Assembly: GCF_000379825.1 (NCBI RefSeq)
Contig: NZ_KB903834.1
Coordinates: 355,976 to 419,975, forward strand
DNA length: 64,000 nucleotides
Source of the DNA: Longispora albida DSM 44784
Lineage (GTDB): Bacteria > Actinomycetota > Actinomycetes > Mycobacteriales > Micromonosporaceae
Direction of reading: 5' to 3'
The position numbers and the translations under genes are program-made. This document shows positions 26,755 to 35,975 of this stretch, one piece after another (the first letter of the stretch is position 1; the number at the start of each line of letters is the position of its first letter). The notes under the pieces were generated by a model. The model saw only the letters and a list, made by a program, of their open reading frames with translations, had not been told where the DNA came from and did not search any database.

Positions 26755-27471
26755 TCAGATCTCCTTCTGGAGGACCACCAGGTACTCGGTGCGGCGGGCG
26801 TCGAGCTGGCCGAGGCTGGCTGCCCGGGTCAGGCCCTGGGCCGCGCGCCAGCTCATGCCGGTCATCTTGAGCTTCTCGCGGAGCTTGCGCTGCTTGTTGT
26901 CCTCGAAGTACCCCTCGAAGGCCACGGACAGGCCCAGGTCTGTGGCCCGGCGGGCGAGGTGGCGGGGGGCGATCGAGCGGCGCAGCGTCGTCGGGTACGG
27001 GCCGAAGCCGGGCTTGCCGGCGTTCTGCGAACCGGCGATCCTCCGGCGGAACCAGATGTGGAAGCTGTGCGGGGTCCACTTGGTGACCAGGGACTTCGGG
27101 CTGGCCAGGTGCGGTACGGCCAGCACCATCAGCCCGCCGGGCCGCAGCCAGCCGGCGAACCGCTCGACGAGCAGGTCCGGCCGGTCGACGTGTTCCAGCA
27201 CGTACCAGCAGGTGATCAGGTCGAAGCTCCGCGGCGGCGGCGTGTACTCCATCAGGTCGCACAGCACCCGCTCGTCGAGCCGCTTGTTCCAGGCCAGCGC
27301 GTTGGGATCGGTGTCGACGCCGATCACGTAGGTGTCTGGCGGGAGGGACAGCCGGGTGCGCTTCCCGGCCCCGGCTTCCAGTGCCCGGGAACCGAGATGG
27401 TCGCCGAGCAGCTCGTCGACTGCGCTCTGGAGCGCGGTGCACGCCTCTGCGGGGCGATCGAAGGTCAGCAT
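26755..27471 (-). CDS. SAM-dependent methyltransferase of exopolysaccharide cluster
   Basis: A 238-residue class I methyltransferase. Motif I is ALEAGAGKRTRLSL near residue 31, the acidic residue follows in VIGVDTDP, and FDLITCWYVLEHVDRPD is the post-I region. The C-terminal part resembles methyltransferases found in polysaccharide loci. ATG 27471 overlaps the end of the WecG-type gene, and GGAAGA precedes it. Methylation of a sugar in the repeat unit is inferred from location. Confidence 0.85.
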   Translation of the reverse strand: MLTFDRPAEACTALQSAVDELLGDHLGSRALEAGAGKRTRLSLPPDTYVIGVDTDPNALAWNKRLDERVLCDLMEYTPPPRSFDLITCWYVLEHVDRPDLLVERFAGWLRPGGLMVLAVPHLASPKSLVTKWTPHSFHIWFRRRIAGSQNAGKPGFGPYPTTLRRSIAPRHLARRATDLGLSVAFEGYFEDNKQRKLREKLKMTGMSWRAAQGLTRAASLGQLDARRTEYLVVLQKEI

Positions 27472-28205
27472 GTGGTCTTCCTTGCGTTGATGAGCAGGCG
27501 GAGGGCGAAGGGCAGGTCGTGCACGAGGTACCGGCCTGCCAGCCGGCGGGGCTCGCTGAGCAGCCGGTGTAGCCACTCCAGCCCCGAGCGCTGCATCCAC
27601 AGTGGAGCGCGGCGCAGCTCGCCGGCCACGAACTGGATCGAGGCGCCGCAGCCGAGGAACCAGGTACCTGGCAGCTGGGGCCGGAGCCTGGTGATCACCC
27701 GTTCCTGTTTGGGGAACCCCAGGCCGACGTACACGATGGAGGGTTTTTCCTCGATGATGGCCGCGCACAGCTCGTCGTAGTCCGGGGTGTCCTCGAAGCC
27801 GAAGGGCGGGCTGATCTGCCCGGCGATCCGCAGGCCGGGACACGCCTCGGCGAGGACGTCACCGGCCCGGGTGCTGCCCGGGTCGCCGCCGATCAGGAAC
27901 GCCGAGCGGCCGTCGGCGCCCAGCGCCCGCGACAGCGACCAGATCAGGCTCGACCCGGCGACCCGCTCGGGCAGCGGCGTACCGGCCCGCCGCGCGGCCC
28001 ACAGCAGCGGCATGCCGTCGGCGACCACGAGTGTCGCGTCGTCCAGGTAGTCGGCTGCTTCCGCGCCGCGCCGGAGGATGTCGACGTTGGGCGTGATGAT
28101 CCGGCCGCCCTCGCCGCGCTCGACGGCCGCCCGGACGTGCTCGACGGCCTCGGCCTCGGTGAGGGCGTCGAACGCCACCCCGCCGACAGTCACTTTTCCT
28201 ACCAA
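27465..28205 (-). CDS. WecG/TagA/CpsF-family glycosyltransferase
   Basis: A 246-residue GT26-type glycosyltransferase. Family motifs are TPNVDIL near residue 40, VVADGMPLLWAARR, FLIGG and VGLGFPKQE. Members add N-acetylmannosamine(uronic acid) or glucose-type sugars to undecaprenyl-linked acceptors at the inner membrane face. The start may be TTG 28205 (GGGGAA eight bases upstream) or GTG 28193 (AGGA upstream). It is divergent from a sulfotransferase across an 18-bp palindrome. Confidence 0.9.
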   Translation of the reverse strand: MVGKVTVGGVAFDALTEAEAVEHVRAAVERGEGGRIITPNVDILRRGAEAADYLDDATLVVADGMPLLWAARRAGTPLPERVAGSSLIWSLSRALGADGRSAFLIGGDPGSTRAGDVLAEACPGLRIAGQISPPFGFEDTPDYDELCAAIIEEKPSIVYVGLGFPKQERVITRLRPQLPGTWFLGCGASIQFVAGELRRAPLWMQRSGLEWLHRLLSEPRRLAGRYLVHDLPFALRLLINARKTTC

Positions 28206-28235
28206 AGCCGGGTTCCCCGTTCTTTCCGCTGTGCT

Positions 28236-28253
28236 CGCTCGTTATAACGAGCG
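28236..28253. promoter_or_regulatory. 18-bp palindrome in divergent promoter region
   Basis: CGCTCGTTATAACGAGCG is perfectly self-complementary and lies between the WecG-type gene (left) and the second sulfotransferase (right). Its TATAAC centre could serve as a -10 element on both strands, so it may be a shared promoter or an operator for both genes. Confidence 0.5.
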
Positions 28254-28274
28254 GGCTGGTCTGGGAGGGTATGC

Positions 28275-29189
28275 GTGGTTCGCCTCATTTTCATCGGTGC
28301 GCTCGGACGGAGCGGCACGACACTCCTGGAACGGGTTCTCGGCCAGCTGCCCGGCGTCTGCGCGCTCGGCGAGGTCGTCCACCTCTGGGACCGCGACGTC
28401 CGCGACGACGAGCGCTGCGGCTGCGGCCACCGGTTCTCCCGGTGCGAGTTCTGGCAGGAGATCGGCGAGCGCGCTTTCGGTGGCTGGCACCGGCTCAACG
28501 TCCCGAAGCTGCTGGAGTTGCGGGCAACGGTCGAGCGGACCCGGCACATCCCCCGGCTCGCCGTCCGGGGCGGCTCCGCCGTCGAGGACTACGTCTGGCA
28601 CTACCGCCGGGTGTACCAGGCTGCCGCCGAGGTGTCCGGCGCGCCGGTCATCGTGGACTCGTCGAAGCACGCGGCCCTCGCGTACTGCCTGCGCTGGTCC
28701 CCCGACATCGACCTGCGCGTCCTGCACGTCGTCCGCGACGCGCGCGGCGTCGCCTACTCGTGGACGAAGAACGTGCCCCGGCCGGAGACCGACGGCACCG
28801 AGGCGATGACCCGCTACTCCCCGACCCGGTCGGCGCTGCTGTGGAACACGCACAACGCGGCGTTCGGGCTGCTGCGGCGGAGCGGGGTGCCCGTCCGCCG
28901 CGTCCGGTACGAGAACTTCCTCCGCGACCCGGTCGCCGTCACCTCGTCGATCGCCCGGTTCGCCGGGCTCGGCGGGCTCGACGCGGCCGGGCTCGGATTC
29001 CTCGACCTCGAATCCGCCGAGCTGACCACCTGCCACAGCGCGGCCGGCAATCCGATGCGCTTCACCACCGGCCGGGTACCGCTCCGCAGGGACGAGGCCT
29101 GGCGCACCGCCCTACCCCCCAGGCAGCGGCAGCTCGTCGGCGCGCTCACCGCGCCACTGCTCAGCCGCTACGGCTACCTCCGGAGTTGA
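28275..29189 (+). CDS. Second PAPS-dependent sulfotransferase
   Basis: A 304-residue sulfotransferase of a different subfamily from the one at 22164-23033. The 5'-phosphosulfate loop is IGALGRSGTTLLERVL (about residues 7-22) and the 3'-phosphate site is LHVVRDARGVAYSW (about 155-168). A Cys-rich segment (ERCGCGHRFSRCEFW, about 46-60) may bind a metal, as in many of these bacterial LPS-type sulfotransferases. GTG 28275 follows GGGAGGG. Only one base separates it from the following glycosyltransferase, so sulfation and sugar transfer are coupled. Confidence 0.92.
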   Translation: MVRLIFIGALGRSGTTLLERVLGQLPGVCALGEVVHLWDRDVRDDERCGCGHRFSRCEFWQEIGERAFGGWHRLNVPKLLELRATVERTRHIPRLAVRGGSAVEDYVWHYRRVYQAAAEVSGAPVIVDSSKHAALAYCLRWSPDIDLRVLHVVRDARGVAYSWTKNVPRPETDGTEAMTRYSPTRSALLWNTHNAAFGLLRRSGVPVRRVRYENFLRDPVAVTSSIARFAGLGGLDAAGLGFLDLESAELTTCHSAAGNPMRFTTGRVPLRRDEAWRTALPPRQRQLVGALTAPLLSRYGYLRS

Positions 29190-29190
29190 C

Positions 29191-30102
29191 ATGTACTGGC
29201 CTTCCATCGGCGTCGTGATCCCCACCCACCGCCGCCCAGAGCAGCTCCGCGAGGCTGTCGCAGGCGTGCTGGCCCAGCAGTATCCCGGCGAGCTGCGGGT
29301 GATCGTGGTCTACGACCGGGCCGAGCCCGACTTCATGGTCGCGCAGGGCGGGGACCGGCCGGTGATGGTGCTGTCGAACAACCGCACCCCTGGCCTGGCC
29401 GGCGCCCGCAACACCGGGATCGCGGCTCTCGACACCGACCTGGTCGCCTTCTGCGACGACGACGACGTGTGGCTGCCGGGGAAGATCACGGCGCAGGCGA
29501 TGGCGCTGTGGCGGCGGCCGCTGGCCGAGTTCTCCACGTGCGCGATCGAGGTCGCCTACAACGGGCAGGTCAACGCGCGGCTGGCCGGGCAGGCGGAGGT
29601 CAGCCACGCCGACCTGCTGCGCTCGCGGATGGCGATGCTGCACTCCTCGACGTTCCTGATCCGGCGCGGCGCGCTGACCGGCGGGCTGGGCCTGGTCGCC
29701 GAGGACGCTCCGGGCAGCCAGAACGAGGACTGGGACCTGCTGCTGCGCGCCGCGGCCCGGCACCCGGTCGTGCACGTGGACACGCCGCTGGTCCGGGTGG
29801 CGTGGGGCGGGAACTCGCTGTTCGCCCGGCAGTACGACACGAAGATCTCTTCGCTGCGCTGGATGCTCGACCGGCACCCCGAGATCGGCACCAGCCCGGC
29901 CGGTGCGGCCAGGGTCTACGGGCAGCTCGCCTGCTGGCACGCAGCGAAGGGCGACCGGCGGCAGGCCGTGCGGTGGGCGAAGGCCGCGTTGCGGCAGCGC
30001 TGGCGCGAACCTCGGGCCGCGATCGCCCTGGCGGCCGCGACCCGGATCGTGAAGGTGGAACGGGTGGTCTCCGCGCTCCACCGCAGGGGCCACGGCATCT
30101 GA
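29191..30102 (+). CDS. GT2-family glycosyltransferase
   Basis: A 303-residue GT-A fold glycosyltransferase. The N-terminal strand is IGVVIPTHRRPEQLREAV, the nucleotide site is TPGLAGARNTGI, and the metal-binding DxD region is FCDDDDVWLPGKI near residue 87. A later NEDWDLLLRAA motif holds the probable catalytic base. It should add one sugar of the repeat unit from a nucleotide sugar. No membrane segment. It ends at a strong bidirectional hairpin. Confidence 0.92.
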   Translation: MYWPSIGVVIPTHRRPEQLREAVAGVLAQQYPGELRVIVVYDRAEPDFMVAQGGDRPVMVLSNNRTPGLAGARNTGIAALDTDLVAFCDDDDVWLPGKITAQAMALWRRPLAEFSTCAIEVAYNGQVNARLAGQAEVSHADLLRSRMAMLHSSTFLIRRGALTGGLGLVAEDAPGSQNEDWDLLLRAAARHPVVHVDTPLVRVAWGGNSLFARQYDTKISSLRWMLDRHPEIGTSPAGAARVYGQLACWHAAKGDRRQAVRWAKAALRQRWREPRAAIALAAATRIVKVERVVSALHRRGHGI

Positions 30103-30119
30103 GACCTAGGGCGCCGGCG

Positions 30120-30154
30120 AGAAAGGCCAGGTGGATCGCCCACCTGGCCTTTCT
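30120..30154. terminator. Bidirectional terminator hairpin
   Basis: A perfect 15-bp stem (30120-30134 with 30140-30154) around a five-base loop, flanked by A's on the left and T's on the right, between the convergent GT2 and LamG/FG-GAP genes. It should stop transcription from both sides. Confidence 0.85.
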
Positions 30155-30175
30155 TCCCTCTGTCGCGCGTGCCGG

Positions 30176-33100
30176 TTACGCCAGGCTCGGCCACATCTTC
30201 GTGCCGACGGCCGCCCGGCCGGAGCCCTCGCCGCCGAACATGACCATGCTGTTCTCCCCGTCGATGCCGGCGATGTCCGGCTTGCCGTCCCCGGTGAAGT
30301 CGCCGGAGACCAGGGTCCGCGCAGCGCCCCAGCGGCCGAGGCCCGGGGTCATCAGGACCATGCCGGTCAGCTTGCCCGTGCCGTCGCCCTTGAAGAAGTA
30401 CAGGTTGTTGTCGGCCCCGGAGATGGCTGCCAGGTCCGTCTTCCCGTCCCCGTCGAAGTCGCCAGCCGTGTACCCCTTGGTGTAGGCGGCCCACGCACCG
30501 GCGTCCGGCCACATCGGAGTCATCGAGTTGGCCAGCTTGCCGTCGCCGGCGCCGGCGAAGAAGTACATGCTGTTCTGCGGGGTGACCGCGGCGAGGTCCA
30601 TCTTGCCGTCGCCGTTGAAGTCACCGGCGGTGATGCCCTTGGTGTAACCGCCCCAGCCGGCGTCCTGCCACATCGGACCGCCGTGGCTGACCCTGCCGGC
30701 GCCGTCGCCCGGGTAGAAGTACACCTGGTTGCCGAACAGGCTGACGAGGTCGCACTTGCCGTCGCCGTTGAAGTCGCCAGCCGCGATCGACAGGTGGCCG
30801 CTGCCCCAGTCGGGGTTCGTCCACATCAGGCCGGCCCCGGCCAGGTAACCCTTGCCGTCACCGGTGTACAGCCGCAGGTAACCGTCGGTGGTGATCGCGG
30901 CGACGTCAGGCTTACCGTCGCCGTTGAAGTCGCCGGCGGCCTGGATCCGGAAGGCGGCCCACGCGCCGCGGTCGGGCCACATCATCGGGTCGTTGCGGAG
31001 CTTGCCCGTGCCGTCGCCCTCGAAGAACCGCAGGTCACCGAGGGCGTCGACGCCCGCGATGTCGGCCTTGGTGTCGCCGTTGAAGTCACCGCCGGCTATC
31101 CGCTTGAAGCCGCCCCACTCGTTGCCGCCCGGCCACATCAGCTGGGCCTCGCCGGTGACCCGGCCCTTGGCGTCGCCCGGGTAGAGCCGCATGTCGCCGC
31201 TGGCGTCGACGCCGGCCACGTCCGCCTTGCCGTCACCGTTGAAGTCACCGGTCGCGATGCCGATCGAGGAACCGACCGGGCTGGTGTCCGGAGCCTTCAC
31301 TCCAGTATGGATTCGCAGCTCGTCCAGGGCACCCTTCCAGGAACGGCCGCTTGCTGTGCCGACCACCAGCGGGTAGTACCCGTTCCACGCGGTGACACCG
31401 TTGAGGGTGGCTTCGAGCACCCCGTTGACGTAGAGCCTCGCCTGGCCGGCCTGCGCGTCGTAGATGGCGGTCAGGTGGGTCCAGACGTTCACGGCCGGCA
31501 CGCTCACCGAGCGGGTGTACCAGCGCTTGGCCGGGGTCGCCGAGTCCGGGATCTCGAAGTTCCACCGGTCGGTGCTCTTGTCGTACTGGAGGAAGAACGG
31601 GTTGACGCCGGACGGGTTCCGCTGGCTGACGATGTTGTGGTCCTCGTTCTTGTCCGACAGCCGCGCCCACACCGAGATCGTGTACGACTGGCTGGTGTCC
31701 AGCACCGGGTACTGCGTGTCGCCGTAACCTGTGCTGTCCAGCAGCAGGCAGGTGCCGACCTTGCAGTTGCCGGAGCCATCGAACGGCACCTGGAAGCCGC
31801 CGTAGAGATTCAGGTCGTTCTCGCCCTGGTTGGGGTTGTCACCGGTGTTGGTCTCCGGCGGCCATTCCTGGTCGAAGTGCCATTCGGCCACTTCGGACGG
31901 TGCGACGATCTCGGCGATCTCATGGTCGACCAGCAGTCGGCTCCAGGCCCGTACGTCGGCCAGGCCGCCGCGCCAGAGCGCTCCGCCGTTGGCCGCCCCG
32001 TTGACCTTGTCGCGGCCGATCGTGAACTGGCCGGTGGCCTTCACCGTCGCGGTGTGCGGGGTCGTGGTGGCGAGCTTGCCGTTCACGTACAGCTTGAGCT
32101 GCTTCTTCGGCTCGTCGTACGCGGCGATCAGGTGGGTCCACACGCCGGTCTTCGCGCCGCTGGCCGTCGCGATCGTGACCGGGAAGCCGTCGGAGTCGGA
32201 GGTCGGCATGCCGAACCGCCAGGTGCTGTCGCCGCCGTACCAGAGCATGAAACCGCTGATCCGGTTGCCGTCCTGGCCCACGACCACAGCCTGCCCGGTA
32301 CCCGGGTCGGCCTTCGCCCACGCCGAGACGGTGAAGCTCTTCGTCGTGTCCGCGATCACGGGGCCGGCGGTGCTGGCGATCGGGTTCGCGGTGCCGTCGA
32401 AGCCGTAGCCGCCGCCGTCCACGATCCGGTGCACGGTGGTGGGCGGGACGGTGGCGGTCAGGTGCCGGTTGTGGCCGGAGTTGTCGCCGAGGACCGGCAT
32501 GTCGGCCTGGAGCCAGCGCCCCTCGTTGATGGCGTAGCCGGCCACGGTGAACTGGTACTCCCTGGTCGCCGTCCGGCCGGCCCGGTCGATGGCCTGCACG
32601 TACAGCGTCTTCGGGCCGCCGGCCTGCGGGGTCCAGGTCACCGTCACCGGAGCACCCATCCGAGACGTGCTGACCCGGGTGGCCGGCGGGTCGGTGAAGC
32701 CCCAGTTGTACGCCACGACGTCCAGCGAGCTGGTGAAGGTGAACCTGCCCGGCTGGCCACCGCCGCCGCACGGCTGGCAGCCTTCCGCGTACAGGTCGTT
32801 GTCGATCGACGGCTTGGCCGGGTCGACCAGGTCCACGCCGAACTCACAGTTGCCGGGGATGCCCGTGATCGGACCTGCCTTGCCGTGCGAGTCGGTGGAC
32901 TGGGCCCGGTACGCATAGATTCCGCCGTCGGCCAGGCCCGATGCCGTCCACTGTGCCGTGTAGCCTCCGGCCGGGCCGTCCTGGTACCCGCCAGCAGCTG
33001 TGCGCTCGTCGAAGCTGGTGCCGTTGTGCTTGACGTGCGCGATCCAGGTCCGCAGGTTCTGGTCGGTGTCCGGGTCGCTCGCCCACGCGCGCAGGGTCGG

Positions 33101-34576
33101 CGTGGCCGTCGTGATCCACGGCCGGGCCTGGCCGGTCGCGCACGGCTTGTTGTCGACGCTCAGCGAGGTCGGCATGTTCGGCGGCCGGTTGAAGTCGATC
33201 GCCAGTACCGGCGAATCGTGCTTGAACTTCTTCCAGCTGTCGTGGCCGCCCTCGTCGCGGGCCTTCAGGCCGAAGGTCGCGCCGTTCCAGCCGGTCGCCT
33301 CCTGGAGCTTCGCCTTCAGCGCGTCGTTGCTGAACTCCACGTTGCCGGTGCAGTTGCCCGGGTTCACCGAGACGAGCGGGGAGCCCCAGGAGCCGGAGTG
33401 GTTGTTCCAGGTGGTCCCGGAGTTCACCGCGCCGACGTGGTGCAGGTCGACGTGCCCGCCGCCGCAGGTCCACGAGTGGGTGAGCTGTGCGCTGAAGGTC
33501 GCCTTGAGCACCGTCGCGCCCGGCAGCTGGAACCGGCCGGTCGGGAAGGTGAAGACCGACCGGTACATCACGGTGTTGTCCCAGTCGGAGTAGCCGACCT
33601 TCGCTCCGTCGTTGCGGTCGTACGACCAGTAGGACGTGGTCGGGTAGTAGCTGTTGATCATCGTCCAGCCGTTGGTGGCCTCCGATGCGGAAGGGTCGAT
33701 CGACAGCGGGAAGGACGTGTCGGCCCCGGTCAGCAGCTCCTGGTCCGGCTCGATCGTGATCGAGCCCGGCGCCACGGCGGCCGGCATCTGCTTCCGCTTG
33801 ACGGCCCCGGTCTCCGCCGGGGTCGCCACCAGACCTTTTCTCGTACCCGCGGCCGGAGCCTGCGCCCGGCCGGCGTCCCACATCATCGGCGCGCCGGAGC
33901 CGAACACTTCCTGCCCGGCCGCGTCGACAGCCGCGAACCCGCCGTCCTTCGCTGACTTCACGGTCAGGCCGCTGCCGGACGTGGTGAACGTGAGCTTCCT
34001 CAGCGCCGGGTTTTTGGCGGCCTCCGGGGTCTTCACCACCAGTACCTCGGCGAAGCCCTGCGCGTCGGCCTGGACCTTGAGGTCGACGCCCGGCAGGACC
34101 TCCGGGTAGACGGCGGTATCGCCGCTGAGCACGGGAGCCGGCAGCGTGCCCGGCCAGCCGAGGGAGAAGGACTTGCCGTCCTTCGCCGCCGTGACGAAGG
34201 GCCTGTGCCCGCCGCCCGACAGGGTGATCGCCAGCGGAGAGGCGACCGGCGTGATCGTGCCGTCAGCGTTCTTCCGGAGCGTGGTGTCGACCGGCACCCA
34301 CTCGGTGCCCTTCTTCACCCGCACCGGGCTGGCGGAGATCTCGGCGGTGAGGTGACCCGCCGGATTCGCGAACAGCCGCTCGCGCTCACCGCGCTGGCCG
34401 ATCACCTCGACCTGCCGTTTGCAGGCTTTCGCTGTGGCGAGCGCGCTCGCCTCGTCCTGGCGGACGTCCGCGCAGTCCGCTGGCGCCGCCGCCGCTGGCT
34501 GAGCCAGCACAAGCGGCGTCAGCACCCCGCCTAACAACGCGATCAGGGCAGGGTGAACCCCGCGCCGAACAGTCAT
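30176..34576 (-). CDS. Very large secreted LamG/FG-GAP repeat protein
   Basis: A 1466-residue exported protein. The signal peptide (about residues 1-30, ending PAAAA) is followed by a long beta-rich region of about 600 residues with a DNRLRE-like stretch (GRFQLPGATVLKATFSAQ) and Fn3-like segments. Two LamG/concanavalin-like domains follow (SFTVSAWAKADPG and SYTISVWARLSD). Seven FG-GAP/VCBS repeats close the protein, each with a calcium loop such as GDFNGDGKADVAG; seven would form one beta-propeller. Such proteins bind glycans or are spore/envelope structural proteins. It lies inside the exopolysaccharide island and could be a matrix protein. The ATG at 34576 begins the signal peptide; the frame is open further upstream. 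Confidence 0.88.
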   Translation of the reverse strand: MTVRRGVHPALIALLGGVLTPLVLAQPAAAAPADCADVRQDEASALATAKACKRQVEVIGQRGERERLFANPAGHLTAEISASPVRVKKGTEWVPVDTTLRKNADGTITPVASPLAITLSGGGHRPFVTAAKDGKSFSLGWPGTLPAPVLSGDTAVYPEVLPGVDLKVQADAQGFAEVLVVKTPEAAKNPALRKLTFTTSGSGLTVKSAKDGGFAAVDAAGQEVFGSGAPMMWDAGRAQAPAAGTRKGLVATPAETGAVKRKQMPAAVAPGSITIEPDQELLTGADTSFPLSIDPSASEATNGWTMINSYYPTTSYWSYDRNDGAKVGYSDWDNTVMYRSVFTFPTGRFQLPGATVLKATFSAQLTHSWTCGGGHVDLHHVGAVNSGTTWNNHSGSWGSPLVSVNPGNCTGNVEFSNDALKAKLQEATGWNGATFGLKARDEGGHDSWKKFKHDSPVLAIDFNRPPNMPTSLSVDNKPCATGQARPWITTATPTLRAWASDPDTDQNLRTWIAHVKHNGTSFDERTAAGGYQDGPAGGYTAQWTASGLADGGIYAYRAQSTDSHGKAGPITGIPGNCEFGVDLVDPAKPSIDNDLYAEGCQPCGGGGQPGRFTFTSSLDVVAYNWGFTDPPATRVSTSRMGAPVTVTWTPQAGGPKTLYVQAIDRAGRTATREYQFTVAGYAINEGRWLQADMPVLGDNSGHNRHLTATVPPTTVHRIVDGGGYGFDGTANPIASTAGPVIADTTKSFTVSAWAKADPGTGQAVVVGQDGNRISGFMLWYGGDSTWRFGMPTSDSDGFPVTIATASGAKTGVWTHLIAAYDEPKKQLKLYVNGKLATTTPHTATVKATGQFTIGRDKVNGAANGGALWRGGLADVRAWSRLLVDHEIAEIVAPSEVAEWHFDQEWPPETNTGDNPNQGENDLNLYGGFQVPFDGSGNCKVGTCLLLDSTGYGDTQYPVLDTSQSYTISVWARLSDKNEDHNIVSQRNPSGVNPFFLQYDKSTDRWNFEIPDSATPAKRWYTRSVSVPAVNVWTHLTAIYDAQAGQARLYVNGVLEATLNGVTAWNGYYPLVVGTASGRSWKGALDELRIHTGVKAPDTSPVGSSIGIATGDFNGDGKADVAGVDASGDMRLYPGDAKGRVTGEAQLMWPGGNEWGGFKRIAGGDFNGDTKADIAGVDALGDLRFFEGDGTGKLRNDPMMWPDRGAWAAFRIQAAGDFNGDGKPDVAAITTDGYLRLYTGDGKGYLAGAGLMWTNPDWGSGHLSIAAGDFNGDGKCDLVSLFGNQVYFYPGDGAGRVSHGGPMWQDAGWGGYTKGITAGDFNGDGKMDLAAVTPQNSMYFFAGAGDGKLANSMTPMWPDAGAWAAYTKGYTAGDFDGDGKTDLAAISGADNNLYFFKGDGTGKLTGMVLMTPGLGRWGAARTLVSGDFTGDGKPDIAGIDGENSMVMFGGEGSGRAAVGTKMWPSLA

Positions 34577-34620
34577 CACGTAGCCCCCGTGGCTCGATAG
34601 TCTCGACGGAGGCAGTGTCC

Positions 34621-34661
34621 GGCCCGGTGGTAACCCTGTCAAGAAAGGTTTCCACCGGGCC
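34621..34661 (-). terminator. Hairpin between cysN and the LamG gene
   Basis: A 15-bp stem with one mismatch (34621-34635 with 34647-34661) and an 11-base loop lies downstream of cysN. There is no clear T-run, so it is a likely but not certain transcription stop. Confidence 0.5.
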
Positions 34662-34723
34662 AGATTTGACATGCTATGTCTAACCACGCACGGGCAACGT
34701 CCCCTGTGGAGGATGACTGTCTT

Positions 34724-35974
34724 CTATACGATGATCGCCGCTCCGGCTGTCTTGTTGGTGGCCTCGTCGATGATGATGAAGCCACCGGTGGCACGGTTGC
34801 GGCGGTACTCGTCGTGGAGCAGCGGCACGGTCGTGCGGAGCCGCACCCGGCCGATCTCGTTCAGGCCCAGGCTCGACGCGCCCTCGTCGCGGTGCAGCGT
34901 GTTGATGTCGAGCCGGTAGTGCAGGTTCTTCACGACGGCACGGGCGCTGCGGGTCGTGTGCTTGATCGTGTACTTGCGGCCGGGCGTGAGCGGCACCGAC
35001 TCGTCCATCCAGCACACCATCGCCTCCACGTCCTGGGAGACCTGTGGCTTGTTGTTCGGGCGGCAGAACATGTCGCCCCGCGAGATGTCGATCTCGTCCT
35101 CCAGGCGGACGGTCACGCTCATCGGCGGGTAAGCCTCGGCGACCGGCCCGTCCGCCGTGTCGATGCCCGCGATCCGCGAGGTGAACCCGGACGGCAGCAC
35201 CATCACCTCGTCGCCCGGCTTGAGCACCCCGGAGGCCACCTGACCGGCGTAGCCCCGGTAGTCGCGGCGGTCGTCGGCGTTGGACTGCGGCCGGATCACG
35301 TGCTGGACGGGGAAGCGGGCGTCCACGAGGTTGCGGTCGGATCCGATGTGGACGTGCTCCAGGTGGTGCAGCAGCGACGTGCCCTCGTACCAGGGCATGT
35401 TCTGCGAGCGCTCGACGATGTTGTCGCCCTTGAGCGCCGAGATCGGGATGATCGCGAGGTCGGGCACGTCGAGCTTGGCGGCGAACGCGCGGAACTCGGC
35501 CGAGATCTTCTCGAAGACCTCCTCCGACCAGTCGACCAGGTCCATCTTGTTGACGCAGAGGACCATGTGCGGGACGCGCAGCAGCGAGCACAGGAACGCG
35601 TGCCGGCGCGACTGCTCGACGAGCCCCTTTCGGGCGTCGACCAGGATCAGCGCCAGGTCGGCCGTCGAGGCACCGGTGACCATGTTCCGCGTGTACTGGA
35701 TGTGCCCCGGGGTGTCGGCGATGATGAACTTCCGCCGGGGCGTGGCGAAGTACCGGTACGCGACGTCGATCGTGATGCCCTGCTCCCGCTCGGCACGCAG
35801 GCCGTCGGTGAGCAGCGCCAGGTCGGTGTAGTCGTCGCCACGGGCGGCACTCGTGGCCTCGACGGCGGCGAGCTGGTCCTCGAAGATGGACTTCGAGTCG
35901 TAGAGCAGGCGGCCGATCAGCGTCGACTTGCCGTCGTCTACCGAGCCGGCGGTGGCGAAACGCAACAGGTCCAT
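34724..35974 (-). CDS. cysN: Sulfate adenylyltransferase subunit 1 (GTPase)
   Basis: A 416-residue GTPase subunit of ATP sulfurylase. GTP hydrolysis by CysN drives APS formation from ATP and sulfate on CysD. G motifs are SVDDGKST (residues 11-18), DTPGHIQYTRNM and NKMDLVDW; the EF-Tu-like beta-barrel domains follow. It has no APS kinase fused to its C-terminus, unlike the mycobacterial CysNC, which fits with the separate kinase fusion at 12436-13953. One base separates it from cysD (TAA-A-ATG). Confidence 0.96.
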   Translation of the reverse strand: MDLLRFATAGSVDDGKSTLIGRLLYDSKSIFEDQLAAVEATSAARGDDYTDLALLTDGLRAEREQGITIDVAYRYFATPRRKFIIADTPGHIQYTRNMVTGASTADLALILVDARKGLVEQSRRHAFLCSLLRVPHMVLCVNKMDLVDWSEEVFEKISAEFRAFAAKLDVPDLAIIPISALKGDNIVERSQNMPWYEGTSLLHHLEHVHIGSDRNLVDARFPVQHVIRPQSNADDRRDYRGYAGQVASGVLKPGDEVMVLPSGFTSRIAGIDTADGPVAEAYPPMSVTVRLEDEIDISRGDMFCRPNNKPQVSQDVEAMVCWMDESVPLTPGRKYTIKHTTRSARAVVKNLHYRLDINTLHRDEGASSLGLNEIGRVRLRTTVPLLHDEYRRNRATGGFIIIDEATNKTAGAAIIV

Positions 35975-35975
35975 T

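Noticed and set aside
30131-33955. A 1274-codon rightward open frame
   Set aside because: It is antisense to the LamG/FG-GAP gene, lacks any domain, and reflects high third-position GC in the real gene.
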